A stretch of 64,000 nt of DNA from Flavobacterium amnicola (GTDB taxonomy: Bacteria; Bacteroidota; Bacteroidia; Flavobacteriales; Flavobacteriaceae): contig NZ_SBKO01000001.1 of assembly GCF_004122165.1 (NCBI RefSeq), positions 124,001-188,000 on the forward strand, in the 5' to 3' direction. A model generated the notes under the pieces. The model was not told the origin of the DNA. It made no database searches and saw only the letters and a list, made by a program, of their open reading frames with translations. This document shows, piece by piece, positions 1 to 8,640 of this stretch. The position numbers and the translations under genes were made by a program. Numbering within the stretch: position 1 is the first letter of the stretch; every line of letters starts with the position of its first letter.

Positions 1-1140
1 TTTAGTATAAGCATAATTAACTTTACCTTCAACAGTAAACTTATTTAATTTTTTACCTGCTCTAAAAGTTAATGAATTTCTAGATAATTCATCTCCTTTA
101 ACAACAAACTCAGTTCTTTGGTTATTGTAAGTAAAGTTAACAAACCCTTTATCTAAATTACCACCAGAAATATTGATGTTATTTTGATATACATTACCAG
201 TGTTAAAGAATTTTTTGATATTATCTTTAATAGGCGAATAAGGAGCATAAATATATTGCCCATTAGCTTGCACCATACCTACTGCCTTAATAGTACCATC
301 AAATTCAGCACCCCAAGCTCCATTTTCATATGAAACATGAGATCCAGACCATCCTTGACCATAACGTGTTTGACGTTGTGCAATAAAGTTCACATCTTCA
401 AAGTCAACAGAAGAGTTTAAAGTTACTTTTACTTTATCTCCTGTAGTACCTCTTTTAGTAGACACGATGATAACCCCATTACGTCCATCTGAACCATAAA
501 GAGCCGCACCTTGCTTACCTTTCATAACGTTAACAGACTCAATGTTTTCTGTAGGAATTCTAGATAAAACATCAAGTGTAGAAATTGCATTATCAATTAC
601 CACTAAAGCATTGTTATCTCCAGTAATAGAGTTAGGTGCACGTAATTGAACTCTGTTGTTTTGATTTACACCATTACCAGTATTAATAATTTGTAAACCT
701 GAAACTTTTCCTGCTAAAGCAGAAATTACGTTAGGGTTTTGTGCTTGTGTAAGCTCTTTTGCTTTTACTTGTTCTGAAGAAGAAGTAATCGAACCAACAC
801 TTTTCTTAATACCTACCGCTGTTACAACAACTTCAGTTAAACTTGTAGTGGCATCTTGTAACACAGTGTTCATTACATTAGAAGCACCTACTACTTTAGA
901 AAAGTCTCTCATACCCATGAATGAGTAAACAAGAGTTTCTCCCTCTTTAGCTTTGATAGAGTAGCTACCATCAAAACCAGTAGACACTCCGCGTTGTGTA
1001 CCTTTAACCACAACATTTACACCTGGTAGCGGTCCGCTTGCGTCAGACACAACTCCAGTAATCGTTTTCTCTTGAGCAAAAGAAAACTGCATTGTTAACG
1101 CCATTAAAAGCGTAAAAATCCATTTGAACTTTGATCTCAT
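1..1140 (-). CDS. SusC/RagA-family TonB-dependent outer-membrane receptor (N-terminal part, runs off left edge)
   Basis: The first 380 residues of a SusC-type receptor are present; the barrel continues beyond base 1. The start ATG is at 1140, followed by a signal peptide ending near FSFAQ. Residues about 25-105 form the carboxypeptidase-regulatory-like beta-sandwich (GVVSDASGPLPGVNVVVKG, then GFDGSYSI), and residues about 115-230 form the TonB plug (VISALAGKVSGLQI, ALYGSDGRNGVIIVSTKRG). The family imports oligosaccharides or peptides with a SusD lipoprotein partner, which would be transcribed downstream, outside the window, so the substrate cannot be named. The upstream gene rnhB is divergent. 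The family call is firm. Confidence 0.92.
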   Translation of the reverse strand, partial: MRSKFKWIFTLLMALTMQFSFAQEKTITGVVSDASGPLPGVNVVVKGTQRGVSTGFDGSYSIKAKEGETLVYSFMGMRDFSKVVGASNVMNTVLQDATTSLTEVVVTAVGIKKSVGSITSSSEQVKAKELTQAQNPNVISALAGKVSGLQIINTGNGVNQNNRVQLRAPNSITGDNNALVVIDNAISTLDVLSRIPTENIESVNVMKGKQGAALYGSDGRNGVIIVSTKRGTTGDKVKVTLNSSVDFEDVNFIAQRQTRYGQGWSGSHVSYENGAWGAEFDGTIKAVGMVQANGQYIYAPYSPIKDNIKKFFNTGNVYQNNINISGGNLDKGFVNFTYNNQRTEFVVKGDELSRNSLTFRAGKKLNKFTVEGKVNYAYTK

Positions 1141-1317
1141 ATTAATTTTATTTGAGTTAGTTATTCCGCAAACTTCTTAAATATTTCTTAAATAACCAAA
1201 TAATACTTCGGAATATTACTATTTATTTAAGTTAAAGTTTTTCACAAGAAACTTGCAGAATTTTCAAATTACTATTAATATGATGATTAATAACGCGAAA
1301 GGTTGCGTTGAAATTTA

Positions 1318-1325
1318 TATTTTTG
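1318..1325 (+). promoter_or_regulatory. -7 element upstream of rnhB
   Basis: TATTTTTG matches the Bacteroidota -7 consensus TAnnTTTG and sits 8 nt before the ATG at 1334. No TTG with 17-23 nt spacing is seen. It supports the short rnhB start. Confidence 0.5.
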
Positions 1326-1333
1326 ACAAAAAA

Positions 1334-1933
1334 ATGCTTTTACACAATTACAGCGGATTTAAAATTGAGTGTGGTACCGATGAAGCCGGCAGAGGCTGTC
1401 TTGCCGGACCTGTTACTGCTGCTGCTGTCATACTTCCTGACCACTTTGAATTGGACTTGTTAAACGACTCCAAACAACTGTCTGAAAAAATAAGAGAAAA
1501 ATTAAAACCTTTAATAGAAGAAAAAGCCATTTCCTTTGCCGTAACACATCTGGAACCAAAAATAATTGATGAAATCAATATTTTAAACGCCTCGATAAAA
1601 GCCATGCAGCAAAGTATTTTAAAACTGCAACCTACACCTATATATATTATTGTCGACGGTAATAGATTTAAACCCATCAACAACATTCCCTATTCCACCA
1701 TCATAAAAGGGGACAGTAAATACTTGAGTATTGCTGCCGCATCAGTATTAGCCAAAACGTATCGCGACGAATACATGGATAAAATTCACGAAGAATTCCC
1801 GATGTACAATTGGAAAAAAAACAAAGGCTACCCCACAAAAGAACATCGCGAAGCGATTGCAAAATACGGCACAACTAAATACCACCGCATGAGTTTCCGA
1901 TTATTACCAGAACAACTGAAGTTAGAACTATAA
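1334..1933 (+). CDS. rnhB: Ribonuclease HII
   Basis: Encodes a 199-residue RNase HII, which cuts RNA-DNA hybrids and removes misincorporated ribonucleotides. The N-terminal motif [12 protein letters not shown] carries the first catalytic Asp and Glu; further acidic residues lie in IIVDGN and in the segment AKTYRDEYM. Length is normal for the family. An upstream TTG at 1253 is open in frame, but a TAnnTTTG promoter element (TATTTTTG, 1318-1325) lies inside that extension, so the ATG at 1334 (MLLHNYSGF) is the better start. It is followed by a strong hairpin shared with convergent lipB. Confidence 0.93.
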   Translation: MLLHNYSGFKIECGTDEAGRGCLAGPVTAAAVILPDHFELDLLNDSKQLSEKIREKLKPLIEEKAISFAVTHLEPKIIDEINILNASIKAMQQSILKLQPTPIYIIVDGNRFKPINNIPYSTIIKGDSKYLSIAAASVLAKTYRDEYMDKIHEEFPMYNWKKNKGYPTKEHREAIAKYGTTKYHRMSFRLLPEQLKLEL

Positions 1934-1963
1934 AAAAGAGGTTCAATTGCGAACCTCTTTTTT
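1932..1963. terminator. Bidirectional terminator between rnhB and lipB
   Basis: A perfect 13-bp stem, AAAAAAGAGGTTC at 1932-1944 pairing with 1951-1963 around a 6-nt loop, gives a U-run in both directions. It lies between the convergent stops of rnhB and lipB. Confidence 0.88.
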
Positions 1964-1966
1964 AAT

Positions 1967-2659
1967 TTATACCATTTCTGCTTCAAAAAGCACTTTGAAA
2001 TGTTTGAGTATTTTTTCTTTTACTTCTGCTTCATCAATTTCTCTACCCAATTCAACATGAAGCGAAGTCACTGCCTTTCCTTTTATCCCACACGGAATAA
2101 TATTATCAAAATAACCTAAGTTGGCATTAACATTTAAAGCAAAACCGTGCATGGTCACCCAACGGGAAGCACGTACTCCCATCGCACAAATTTTTCGAGC
2201 AAAGGGCGTTCCTACTCCCAACCAAACTCCGGTTTCCCCTTCGCTACGCGTTCCTTCCAATCCGTATTCTTTTAAGGTCAGAATAATTACTTCTTCCAGA
2301 AAACGCAAATACTTATGAATATCGGTAAAAAAATTTTCCAAATCCAAAATAGGATAGCCAACAATTTGCCCGGGTCCGTGATAGGTGATGTCCCCACCTC
2401 TATTAATTTTATAAAAAGTAGCGCCTTTTTCAGTTAACTGTTTTTCAGACAATAATAGATTTGACATGTCGCCACTTTTTCCCAACGTATACACATGCGG
2501 ATGCTCTACAAACAAAAAGTAATTGTCAGTTTCGATTTCCGGTTGATTTCGCTTTTCAATTTTTTGAGAAACAATTTTCGCAAAAATTTCTTCTTGATAA
2601 TCCCAAGTCGCTTTATAATCTTTTCGACCTAAGTCCTGGAGTATGATTTTTTTATTCAT
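1967..2659 (-). CDS. lipB: Lipoyl(octanoyl) transferase
   Basis: Encodes a 230-residue LipB that moves octanoyl from acyl carrier protein to lipoyl domains of 2-oxoacid dehydrogenases and the glycine cleavage system. Seen motifs are RGGDITYHGPGQ, the catalytic Cys in NIIPCGIKGKAVTSL, and the active-site Lys in ARKICAMGVR. The reading frame stays open for 35 codons upstream to 2764, but that stretch is a repeat element rather than protein, so the ATG at 2659 (MNKKIILQDLG) is chosen. The preceding lipoprotein gene ends at 2771 and may be cotranscribed. Confidence 0.94.
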   Translation of the reverse strand: MNKKIILQDLGRKDYKATWDYQEEIFAKIVSQKIEKRNQPEIETDNYFLFVEHPHVYTLGKSGDMSNLLLSEKQLTEKGATFYKINRGGDITYHGPGQIVGYPILDLENFFTDIHKYLRFLEEVIILTLKEYGLEGTRSEGETGVWLGVGTPFARKICAMGVRASRWVTMHGFALNVNANLGYFDNIIPCGIKGKAVTSLHVELGREIDEAEVKEKILKHFKVLFEAEMV

Positions 2660-2670
2660 TTTGTTTTTTT

Positions 2671-2767
2671 GGGCAACAATTTCCGCCTTCCGTTCCCGCT
2701 TTTTATTCGTTGACTTCGAGAGCCTCAGCCAACATAAAAGAGCTTCACTCAAGTCGGGTTGCAATTT
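2671..2767. repeat. Intergenic structured repeat, copy A (upstream of lipB)
   Basis: A roughly 97-bp GC-richer insert between the lipoprotein stop and the lipB start. It contains the core CTTCGAGAGCCTCAG (2714-2728), flanked by GTTG (2709-2712) and CAAC (2730-2733), which can pair. The outer parts contain TTCCCGCTTTTT before the core and AAAAG..CGGG after it. Copy B at 51579-51699 has the same order of parts with a different but still complementary stem. The low-complexity reading frame over it is not considered coding. Confidence 0.6.
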
Positions 2768-2770
2768 TGT

Positions 2771-3517
2771 CTATTTTTGAAACACTACCTCAAAATTTAA
2801 TTTTTCAGGTTCGTGAACATATTCATTAAAAGCATGTTCTATCGTAATTGTTTTTCTATCTTCCGAAAATAAAGCCGTTTTATTCGAAACCGACTTCACT
2901 GCTTTTGGAAAATGGTACTTCAATATGTATTTTGACGATTCAAAAATCATTTTATAGGAATCGGTCGAATCTTTCGCTTTTTTCAAAGCCACTTTATCCA
3001 CTATCGCTTTTCTGCTAAATTTCTTCCCATCATAAGCATATTTGATTTTCGAACCATTATTCTCCAACACATTTAAATTCCCCATCGGATTCAAAGAAGT
3101 TTCTTTTGCCCCTTTGTTCATTTTTTGCATTTCACTCATGTTATCCATCACATCTTCTAATTCGGAAACCGATTTGAAATCCGTGTCAAAAGCAAAGAAA
3201 AACTTTTTGGTCTCGTTATTCATCAGCATTCGCAAATTGAATTTCTCCATCTTTTTTATTTTTTCTTGTTGTGCTTTAGGAAGTTTCGAAATACTGTCCT
3301 TTTTTTCTTCAAACAATTGCTTGAATGAAAAAGTAGAATCAATCGGTTTTTCTTTTTTACCTCCCACAGAATCTTGAGGCATCATGGCCATCAACGCCGA
3401 GCCGTCTATATTTAAATTATACTTTCCAGTTCCGTCAGTATGAATAGTAATTTCTTCTGTGAAAGTACAACTTGAAAATGCAACAGTCAAAAGCAAATAA
3501 AGAAGCGATTTTTTCAT
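2771..3517 (-). CDS. Putative lipoprotein of unknown function
   Basis: Encodes 248 residues beginning MKKSLLYLLLTVAFSSCTF, a lipoprotein signal peptide with lipobox SSC, so it is probably anchored in the envelope. The mature part starts with a beta-rich stretch (EEITIHTDGTGKYNLNIDG), followed by a Lys-rich helical middle and a beta-rich C-terminus ending in FEVVFQK. I recognise no catalytic motif. The frame is open 21 codons further upstream, but a promoter (TATCTTTG on the minus strand, 3541-3534) lies in that extension, so the ATG at 3517 is chosen. lipB lies downstream on the same strand. Confidence 0.75.
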   Translation of the reverse strand: MKKSLLYLLLTVAFSSCTFTEEITIHTDGTGKYNLNIDGSALMAMMPQDSVGGKKEKPIDSTFSFKQLFEEKKDSISKLPKAQQEKIKKMEKFNLRMLMNNETKKFFFAFDTDFKSVSELEDVMDNMSEMQKMNKGAKETSLNPMGNLNVLENNGSKIKYAYDGKKFSRKAIVDKVALKKAKDSTDSYKMIFESSKYILKYHFPKAVKSVSNKTALFSEDRKTITIEHAFNEYVHEPEKLNFEVVFQK

Positions 3518-3533
3518 AAAAAATTTGTTTTGC

Positions 3534-3567
3534 CAAAGATACATATTTGAATTTTCAAAATAACAAA
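3534..3567 (-). promoter_or_regulatory. Promoter of the 2771-3517 lipoprotein gene
   Basis: On the minus strand TTTG (3567-3564), a 22-nt spacer and TATCTTTG (3541-3534) fit the Bacteroidota promoter consensus. The start codon is 16 nt downstream. Confidence 0.7.
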
Positions 3568-3608
3568 TCTCAATTAACAAAAGACATACAAAACGTTAAA
3601 CCTTAAAC

Positions 3609-3639
3609 TTGAAACTTGAAACAAAAAGATTTATCTTTG
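3609..3639 (+). promoter_or_regulatory. Promoter of lysS
   Basis: TTG (3609-3611), a 20-nt spacer and TATCTTTG (3632-3639) form a consensus Bacteroidota promoter. The ATG follows 20 nt later at 3660. The TTG at 3609 is therefore a -33 element, not a start codon. Confidence 0.75.
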
Positions 3640-3659
3640 CAGGCTTTAAAAACAGAATT

Positions 3660-5351
3660 ATGCAACTTTCAGAACAAGAAATCATTAGAAGAGAGAAACT
3701 AAACGCATTACGCGAGTTAGGAATTAATCCGTATCCTGCCAATTTGTATCCCGTAAATCATACATCGAAACAAATCAAGGACTCTTTTGAAGAAGGCAAG
3801 AAAGTTGTAGTGGCGGGCCGTTTGATGAGCAATCGCGATCAAGGAAAAGCGTGTTTTGCAGAAATTCAAGATAGCGAAGGCAGAATTCAAGCCTATTTCA
3901 ATCGTGATGTCATTTGCGAAGGCGACGACAAAACCTTATACAATCAAGTATTTAAAAAATTAACCGATTTAGGAGACTATATCGGAATTGAAGGCGAATT
4001 GTTCACTACACAAGTAGGCGCACAATGCATTCGTGTATCCAATTTTACGTTCTTGAGCAAAACCTTACGTCCTTTACCGTTACCAAAAACCGACGAAGAA
4101 GGAAATGTTTATGATGCTTTTGTAGATCCAGAATTACGTTACCGTATGCGTTATGTTGACTTAGTAGTGAATCCTCAAGTGAAAGAGGTTTTCATGAAAA
4201 GAACCAAATTATTCACTGCCATGCGTACTTTCTTCAATGAAGCCGGATACATGGAAGTGGAAACTCCAGTTTTACAATCGATTCCAGGTGGTGCGGCAGC
4301 ACGTCCGTTCATCACCCATCACAATAGTTTAGACATTCCATTATATATGAGAATCGCCAACGAATTGTATCTAAAAAGATTAATCGTAGGTGGATTTGAT
4401 GGTGTGTATGAGTTTTCGAAAAACTTCCGCAACGAAGGAATGGACAGAACGCACAATCCAGAATTTACCGCTATGGAAATTTATGTAGCCTACAAAGACT
4501 ACAACTGGATGATGGAAATGACAGAAAACCTATTAGAATATTGTGCGACACAAGTAAACGGAACTACTGAAGCTACTTTTGGCGAACATAAAGTAAACTT
4601 CAAAGCACCGTATGCTCGCGTTACGATGACCGATGCCATCAAACAATTCACTGGTTTTGATATTACTGGTAAATCAGAAGACGAATTACGTGAAGCCGCA
4701 AAATCTATGGGTATTGATGTAAATGAAACTATGGGTAAAGGGAAATTAATTGATGAAATTTTTGGTGAAAAATGTGAAGGCAACTTCATCCAACCGACTT
4801 TCATTACCGATTACCCAAAAGAAATGTCGCCGTTGTGTAAATCACACCGTGACAATCCAGAACTAACCGAACGTTTTGAATTGATGGTTTGTGGAAAAGA
4901 AATCGCCAATGCCTATTCGGAATTAAACGACCCTATTGACCAACGCGAGCGTTTTGAAGCGCAAATGGCGTTAGCAGCCAAAGGGGATGATGAAGCGAAT
5001 GGCATTATCGACGAAGACTTCTTACGTGCTTTAGAATACGGAATGCCTCCAACATCTGGATTAGGAATTGGAATGGACAGATTAATCATGTTCTTGACCA
5101 ACAATGCTTCCATTCAAGAAGTGTTGTTCTTCCCACAAATGCGTCCGGAGAAAAAAGGTCCCGAATTAACGGAAGACGAGAAATTTATCCTAGATTTATT
5201 AAAAGCAGAAAACAATCAGTCGTTAGCCACTTTAAAAGAAAAATCGGCTTTAAGTGGAAAAAAATGGGATGCTGCTATGAAAGGTTTGGCCAAAACAGGC
5301 TTGACAAAAGTAGTGGTTGACGGTGATAATAAAACAGTGGTTTTAGTGTAA
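3660..5351 (+). CDS. lysS: Lysyl-tRNA synthetase, class II
   Basis: Encodes 563 residues charging tRNA-Lys. An N-terminal OB-fold anticodon-binding domain (about residues 40-160; VAGRLMSNRDQGKACFAEIQD) precedes the class II core with motif 2 (NFRNEGMDRTHNPEFTAMEIY) and motif 3 (GLGIGMDRLIMFLTN). The enzyme usually ends soon after the segment MRPEK; here about 60 further residues follow (GPELTEDEKF to KTVVLV), an extra C-terminal domain that may be lineage-specific. The start at 3660 is supported by the promoter at 3609-3639. A bidirectional hairpin follows the stop. Confidence 0.95.
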   Translation: MQLSEQEIIRREKLNALRELGINPYPANLYPVNHTSKQIKDSFEEGKKVVVAGRLMSNRDQGKACFAEIQDSEGRIQAYFNRDVICEGDDKTLYNQVFKKLTDLGDYIGIEGELFTTQVGAQCIRVSNFTFLSKTLRPLPLPKTDEEGNVYDAFVDPELRYRMRYVDLVVNPQVKEVFMKRTKLFTAMRTFFNEAGYMEVETPVLQSIPGGAAARPFITHHNSLDIPLYMRIANELYLKRLIVGGFDGVYEFSKNFRNEGMDRTHNPEFTAMEIYVAYKDYNWMMEMTENLLEYCATQVNGTTEATFGEHKVNFKAPYARVTMTDAIKQFTGFDITGKSEDELREAAKSMGIDVNETMGKGKLIDEIFGEKCEGNFIQPTFITDYPKEMSPLCKSHRDNPELTERFELMVCGKEIANAYSELNDPIDQRERFEAQMALAAKGDDEANGIIDEDFLRALEYGMPPTSGLGIGMDRLIMFLTNNASIQEVLFFPQMRPEKKGPELTEDEKFILDLLKAENNQSLATLKEKSALSGKKWDAAMKGLAKTGLTKVVVDGDNKTVVLV

Positions 5352-5370
5352 CGCTAAAATCAATATAATA

Positions 5371-5400
5371 AAAAAGGGAACTCAATAGAGTTCCCTTTTT
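5371..5400. terminator. Bidirectional terminator between lysS and the TonB receptor gene
   Basis: A perfect 13-bp stem (5371-5383 with 5388-5400) around the loop AATA, with A-run and T-run at its edges. It lies between convergent stops. Confidence 0.9.
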
Positions 5401-5403
5401 TAT

Positions 5404-7548
5404 TTACTTCTTCAGTGAAAGATTGTATTGCAATCCAAAAACAAAAGTTCTAGGAGCCGCAGCAGTATAACTTGACGCAGCATTCGTTACATTACTTCTT
5501 GAAACATTATAGGCATACAATTTATCGGTTAGGTTCATAGCATTTACATAGCATTCAATTCCTTTCCATTGGTAACCTACTCTAGCATTAAAAATAGCAT
5601 AACCTTCGTATTTTACCGTATTGATTTGATTTTGAAACCAACTCGACACCATTTGCCATTCGACAGAAGTTCTAAAATTTGGCAACCATTTTGGATAATA
5701 ACTTACTTCCGAATTACCCGTCCATTTTGGCGCTGAAGGCATTTCAAAACCATTTAAATCTTTGACCAAATCGGTCGGTTTGTCCGACACTTTAAAATCA
5801 ATAAATGTATGTTGAGCAGTAGTTCCGCCAACTCTAATTTTAAACTGTTCGCTTGGACAATAATTCACCGCAAATTCAATTCCTTTGTGACGTGTTTCTC
5901 CAGCCGATTGATACAAAGTCGAATTGTCTGGCTGGCGAATATTAAGCAATTCGTTTTTGCCTTCCATATAATAAAGCGAATATTCGAAATTTAATTTCTT
6001 TTGAAAGAAACTCAACCAACCACCAATTTCATAGTTGTTGAATTTAGCTGATTTTAAATCATAATAAAATTCGGCAAGAACTCCCGTATTTCCACCTGTG
6101 CCAGGTTTTGCGCGAAAAATAGAAGTCAATCCTGGTGGTGAAAAGCCTTGTGAATAGTTTCCATAAAATCCAGCATAAGTGAGTGGATTGTAATTAGCTC
6201 CCAATTTAAAAGTGAACTGATCAAACATTTTATTTCCAACGGTTTTATCGATATTATTGGTATAATCCAAACTCATATTGTCGTAACGCGCGCCACCTGT
6301 AACAATAAGACTTGTCAAAGGTTTTACACTTAATTGAACAAAACCTGCTTTATTGTAAATTTTAGCTTCATAATCGGAAAGACGAATATCAGGGCGTTCG
6401 GCGGTGATTTCATAACTACTTACTGTTTGACCACCCGAATTTAAGTTGGCTTTTAAATCAATTTGATACGCATTATAATTCACAGGCGAATAGTCGAAAA
6501 GCCCACCTGCCACTACTGCTGTGTTTAAAAAACGGAACGATTGCTGGTGTTGTCCCATTACACCATAACTTTTGAAGTTATTTGAATTGATTTCACCTTT
6601 CGCAGTCGTTTTACCGGGTGTCCAACGAATACCATACGACGGATTTTGACCTAACTTATTATTTCTAATAAATACGGTTAATGCAGAATGTGAATTTGGA
6701 TCCCAATCTCTTTCCAGCAAAATTTTAGTTCGTAGCGCTTCCGATTTTCTATAGGTAAAATTTGTTGTGCTTTTATACGTTCGGTTGTAAAAATCCTTTT
6801 CATTCACGCTTCCCGTCATGTCCGAATAATATTGACCGTAGAAAACAGTTCCTATCAATCGGGTTTTGGAATTAATGTTATAGTCAATTCTTCCATTACT
6901 ATTATCCTTATTGTAGTTGGAAAAAGTCATCCAAGAATCTTTTTGCAGACTAGACAAACCCGCCAGTTGGAAACCAACTTTTCCAATTGTTGTTCCCCCA
7001 GCCACTTGTAATCTTCTGTAACCAAATTGGTCGGCTTGAATTCCCATTTTTAATTCGGGTTGCTCACTCGGTTTTACTGAAATTAAATTCACTGCTCCGC
7101 CAACAGCTTCCGGACCGTACAAAGACGAAACTGGACCTTTCACCACTTCAATACTTTGCAAATTGAACTGATTAATTTCCAACAAGGCATTGTGATTAAA
7201 AACCCCCATCGGACGAATTGGCAAACCATCTTCTAAATACAAATAATAGGCATTGGTCGTCATGGGTTGGCGAATGGCCATCGAATGCTGCTCATTTCCT
7301 AAATTGACCATCAAAACGCCAGGTGTTTTATTGATGATTTCATAAACCGCAGTCGCTTTAGTTTCGTTAATTGTTTTTTGAGATAGTTTAGAAATGGCTA
7401 CTGGAACTTCTTTTTTTGACATCGCACTTCTACTAGCTGTAACCACTACATCTTCTAAAAATTTAGTAGTTGTTGAATCTTTTTTTATGGAATTTTGTCC
7501 ATACGAAATTTGCCCTAAAACGAGTAAGGCAAAGTATATTTTTTTCAT
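5404..7548 (-). CDS. TonB-dependent outer-membrane receptor, probable metal or metal-chelate uptake
   Basis: Encodes 714 residues: a signal peptide (MKKIYFALLVLGQISYGQ), a short TonB-box-like segment (FLEDVVVTASRS), a plug (VYEIINKTPGVLMV; VKGPVSSLYGPEAVGGAVNL) and a 22-strand-type barrel ending in an aromatic terminal strand (TFVFGLQYNLSLKK). No SusC-type N-terminal sandwich is present, so this is the siderophore/metal type rather than the glycan type. The gene lies 103 bp behind a small Cys-rich exported protein of a type often found beside such receptors, pointing to copper or iron, but the ligand is not determined. Confidence 0.88.
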   Translation of the reverse strand: MKKIYFALLVLGQISYGQNSIKKDSTTTKFLEDVVVTASRSAMSKKEVPVAISKLSQKTINETKATAVYEIINKTPGVLMVNLGNEQHSMAIRQPMTTNAYYLYLEDGLPIRPMGVFNHNALLEINQFNLQSIEVVKGPVSSLYGPEAVGGAVNLISVKPSEQPELKMGIQADQFGYRRLQVAGGTTIGKVGFQLAGLSSLQKDSWMTFSNYNKDNSNGRIDYNINSKTRLIGTVFYGQYYSDMTGSVNEKDFYNRTYKSTTNFTYRKSEALRTKILLERDWDPNSHSALTVFIRNNKLGQNPSYGIRWTPGKTTAKGEINSNNFKSYGVMGQHQQSFRFLNTAVVAGGLFDYSPVNYNAYQIDLKANLNSGGQTVSSYEITAERPDIRLSDYEAKIYNKAGFVQLSVKPLTSLIVTGGARYDNMSLDYTNNIDKTVGNKMFDQFTFKLGANYNPLTYAGFYGNYSQGFSPPGLTSIFRAKPGTGGNTGVLAEFYYDLKSAKFNNYEIGGWLSFFQKKLNFEYSLYYMEGKNELLNIRQPDNSTLYQSAGETRHKGIEFAVNYCPSEQFKIRVGGTTAQHTFIDFKVSDKPTDLVKDLNGFEMPSAPKWTGNSEVSYYPKWLPNFRTSVEWQMVSSWFQNQINTVKYEGYAIFNARVGYQWKGIECYVNAMNLTDKLYAYNVSRSNVTNAASSYTAAAPRTFVFGLQYNLSLKK

Positions 7549-7651
7549 TTTTAAAGTTTAATTATTGCATACTACTCCCAATTGACAAAAGCCAATGAGA
7601 AACCTATTCCATTGAAAAACAACAGAATTAAATAGAGTAAAAAACAAATAA

Positions 7652-8011
7652 TTAAACGGTGGGTGGGTGGAAAACGGAAGAAGCACCTTCGTAGCAATAC
7701 AAATCAGAATAATTGGTAGTGATTGTATTTTGAATACTTTCATTTGAAACTCTAATTTCAAAAGAAGGCAATTGTGCTATAAATAAGGTTTCGAATTCGT
7801 GATGTGACGCTTTTTTTTCGTTTTGTAACGGCTTCTCTTCTTCGGAAGCTTTTGCCATTTCTTTCATTAAATGACATTTTCCGTTACATTTCATTTCGGG
7901 CTTTGCTTTATTTTCACACAATACTTTTGAGATATAATCATAGTTCACCACATATTCCAGAAGCGGAATTACGGGCTTAATTAAAAGTAATAATCCAAAA
8001 AGCAACAGCAT
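7652..8011 (-). CDS. Small exported Cys-rich protein, putative metal-binding partner of the TonB receptor
   Basis: Encodes 119 residues from the ATG at 8011, or 122 from a GTG at 8020. It starts with a hydrophobic signal/anchor segment (LLLFGLLLLIKPVIPLLEYV), followed by KVLCEN and then MKCNGKCHLMKEMAK, a C-x3-CH motif suited to binding a soft metal. The rest is charged and ends HPPTV. It precedes the TonB receptor on the same strand, so the two probably form one transcript. A -7 element, TACTTTTG, lies at 8032-8025, only 4 nt from the GTG and 13 nt from the ATG. The function is an inference from the Cys motif and the neighbour. Confidence 0.7.
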   Translation of the reverse strand: MLLLFGLLLLIKPVIPLLEYVVNYDYISKVLCENKAKPEMKCNGKCHLMKEMAKASEEEKPLQNEKKASHHEFETLFIAQLPSFEIRVSNESIQNTITTNYSDLYCYEGASSVFHPPTV

Positions 8012-8024
8012 TTTTTTCACGATG

Positions 8025-8032
8025 CAAAAGTA
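8025..8032 (-). promoter_or_regulatory. -7 element for the Cys-rich protein / TonB receptor transcript
   Basis: Minus-strand TACTTTTG (8032-8025) fits TAnnTTTG. Transcription would begin near 8019, giving a leader of zero (GTG 8020) or about 7 nt (ATG 8011). No -33 TTG at normal spacing is seen. Confidence 0.5.
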
Positions 8033-8134
8033 CTAGGTTTTTAGCGTTTGATGAAATAAATAAAAAACTTTCTTTTGCAATTAAACCTTTGCTTTTTTCT
8101 AAGGTCTTATTGACAAACAATAAATTTAAATACT

Positions 8135-8578
8135 ATGAAAAATTTAATTCTTACAACAGTAGCTATAGTAACATTAAGCATCTCTGGAATCGCACAAGAA
8201 AGAAAACAAGGTGAAAAATTATCAATGGAACAAAGAAATCAATTGCAATTAAAAAAAATGACAATGGAATTGGATTTGAACGAAAGTCAACAAAAAGAAA
8301 TGTCAAAAGTAATTGCAGAACAAAACGCCAAACGTGAAGCTAAAATAGCTGAAATGAAAGCCAATAAGGAGGCCAAAAAAGAATTAACTGCCGATGAGAA
8401 ATTTAAAAAGAAAAACGAAATGCTTGATGCTCAGATAGCGCACAAAGCTAAAATGAAAAAGATTTTAAATGAAAAACAATTTGAAAAATGGGATGCCAAT
8501 CAAGATAACAGACATAAAAAAATGAGAGACCACAGAAACAAACGCAAAAGCCATGCATCTGAAAAGGAAATAAAATAG
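8135..8578 (+). CDS. Exported Spy/CpxP-like helical protein
   Basis: Encodes 147 residues. A signal peptide (MKNLILTTVAIVTLSISGIAQ) is followed by an all-helical, very Lys/Glu/Met-rich protein. The segments LDLNESQQKEMSKVI and ILNEKQFEKWDA resemble the LT-x-x-Q repeats of the Spy/CpxP periplasmic chaperone family, and the C-terminus is His/Lys-rich (DNRHKKMRDHRNKRKSHA). Such proteins buffer envelope stress and sometimes bind metal. The next gene, on the same strand 62 bp later, has its own promoter. The role is inferred from composition and repeats only. Confidence 0.7.
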   Translation: MKNLILTTVAIVTLSISGIAQERKQGEKLSMEQRNQLQLKKMTMELDLNESQQKEMSKVIAEQNAKREAKIAEMKANKEAKKELTADEKFKKKNEMLDAQIAHKAKMKKILNEKQFEKWDANQDNRHKKMRDHRNKRKSHASEKEIK

Positions 8579-8610
8579 TTTTGTAATGTTATGTTTTTTG
8601 TTTAGCTTTG
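8579..8610 (+). promoter_or_regulatory. Promoter of the 8641 gene
   Basis: TTTTG (8579-8583), a 19-nt spacer and TAGCTTTG (8603-8610) form a near-perfect Bacteroidota promoter. The start codon is 30 nt downstream. Confidence 0.75.
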
Positions 8611-8640
8611 AAATGTTCAAAAAAAAATTAAACATTAAAA

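Noticed and set aside
2660..2764. A 35-codon N-terminal extension of LipB
   Set aside because: It reads through repeat copy A and has no resemblance to LipB; the family begins at MNKKIILQDLG.
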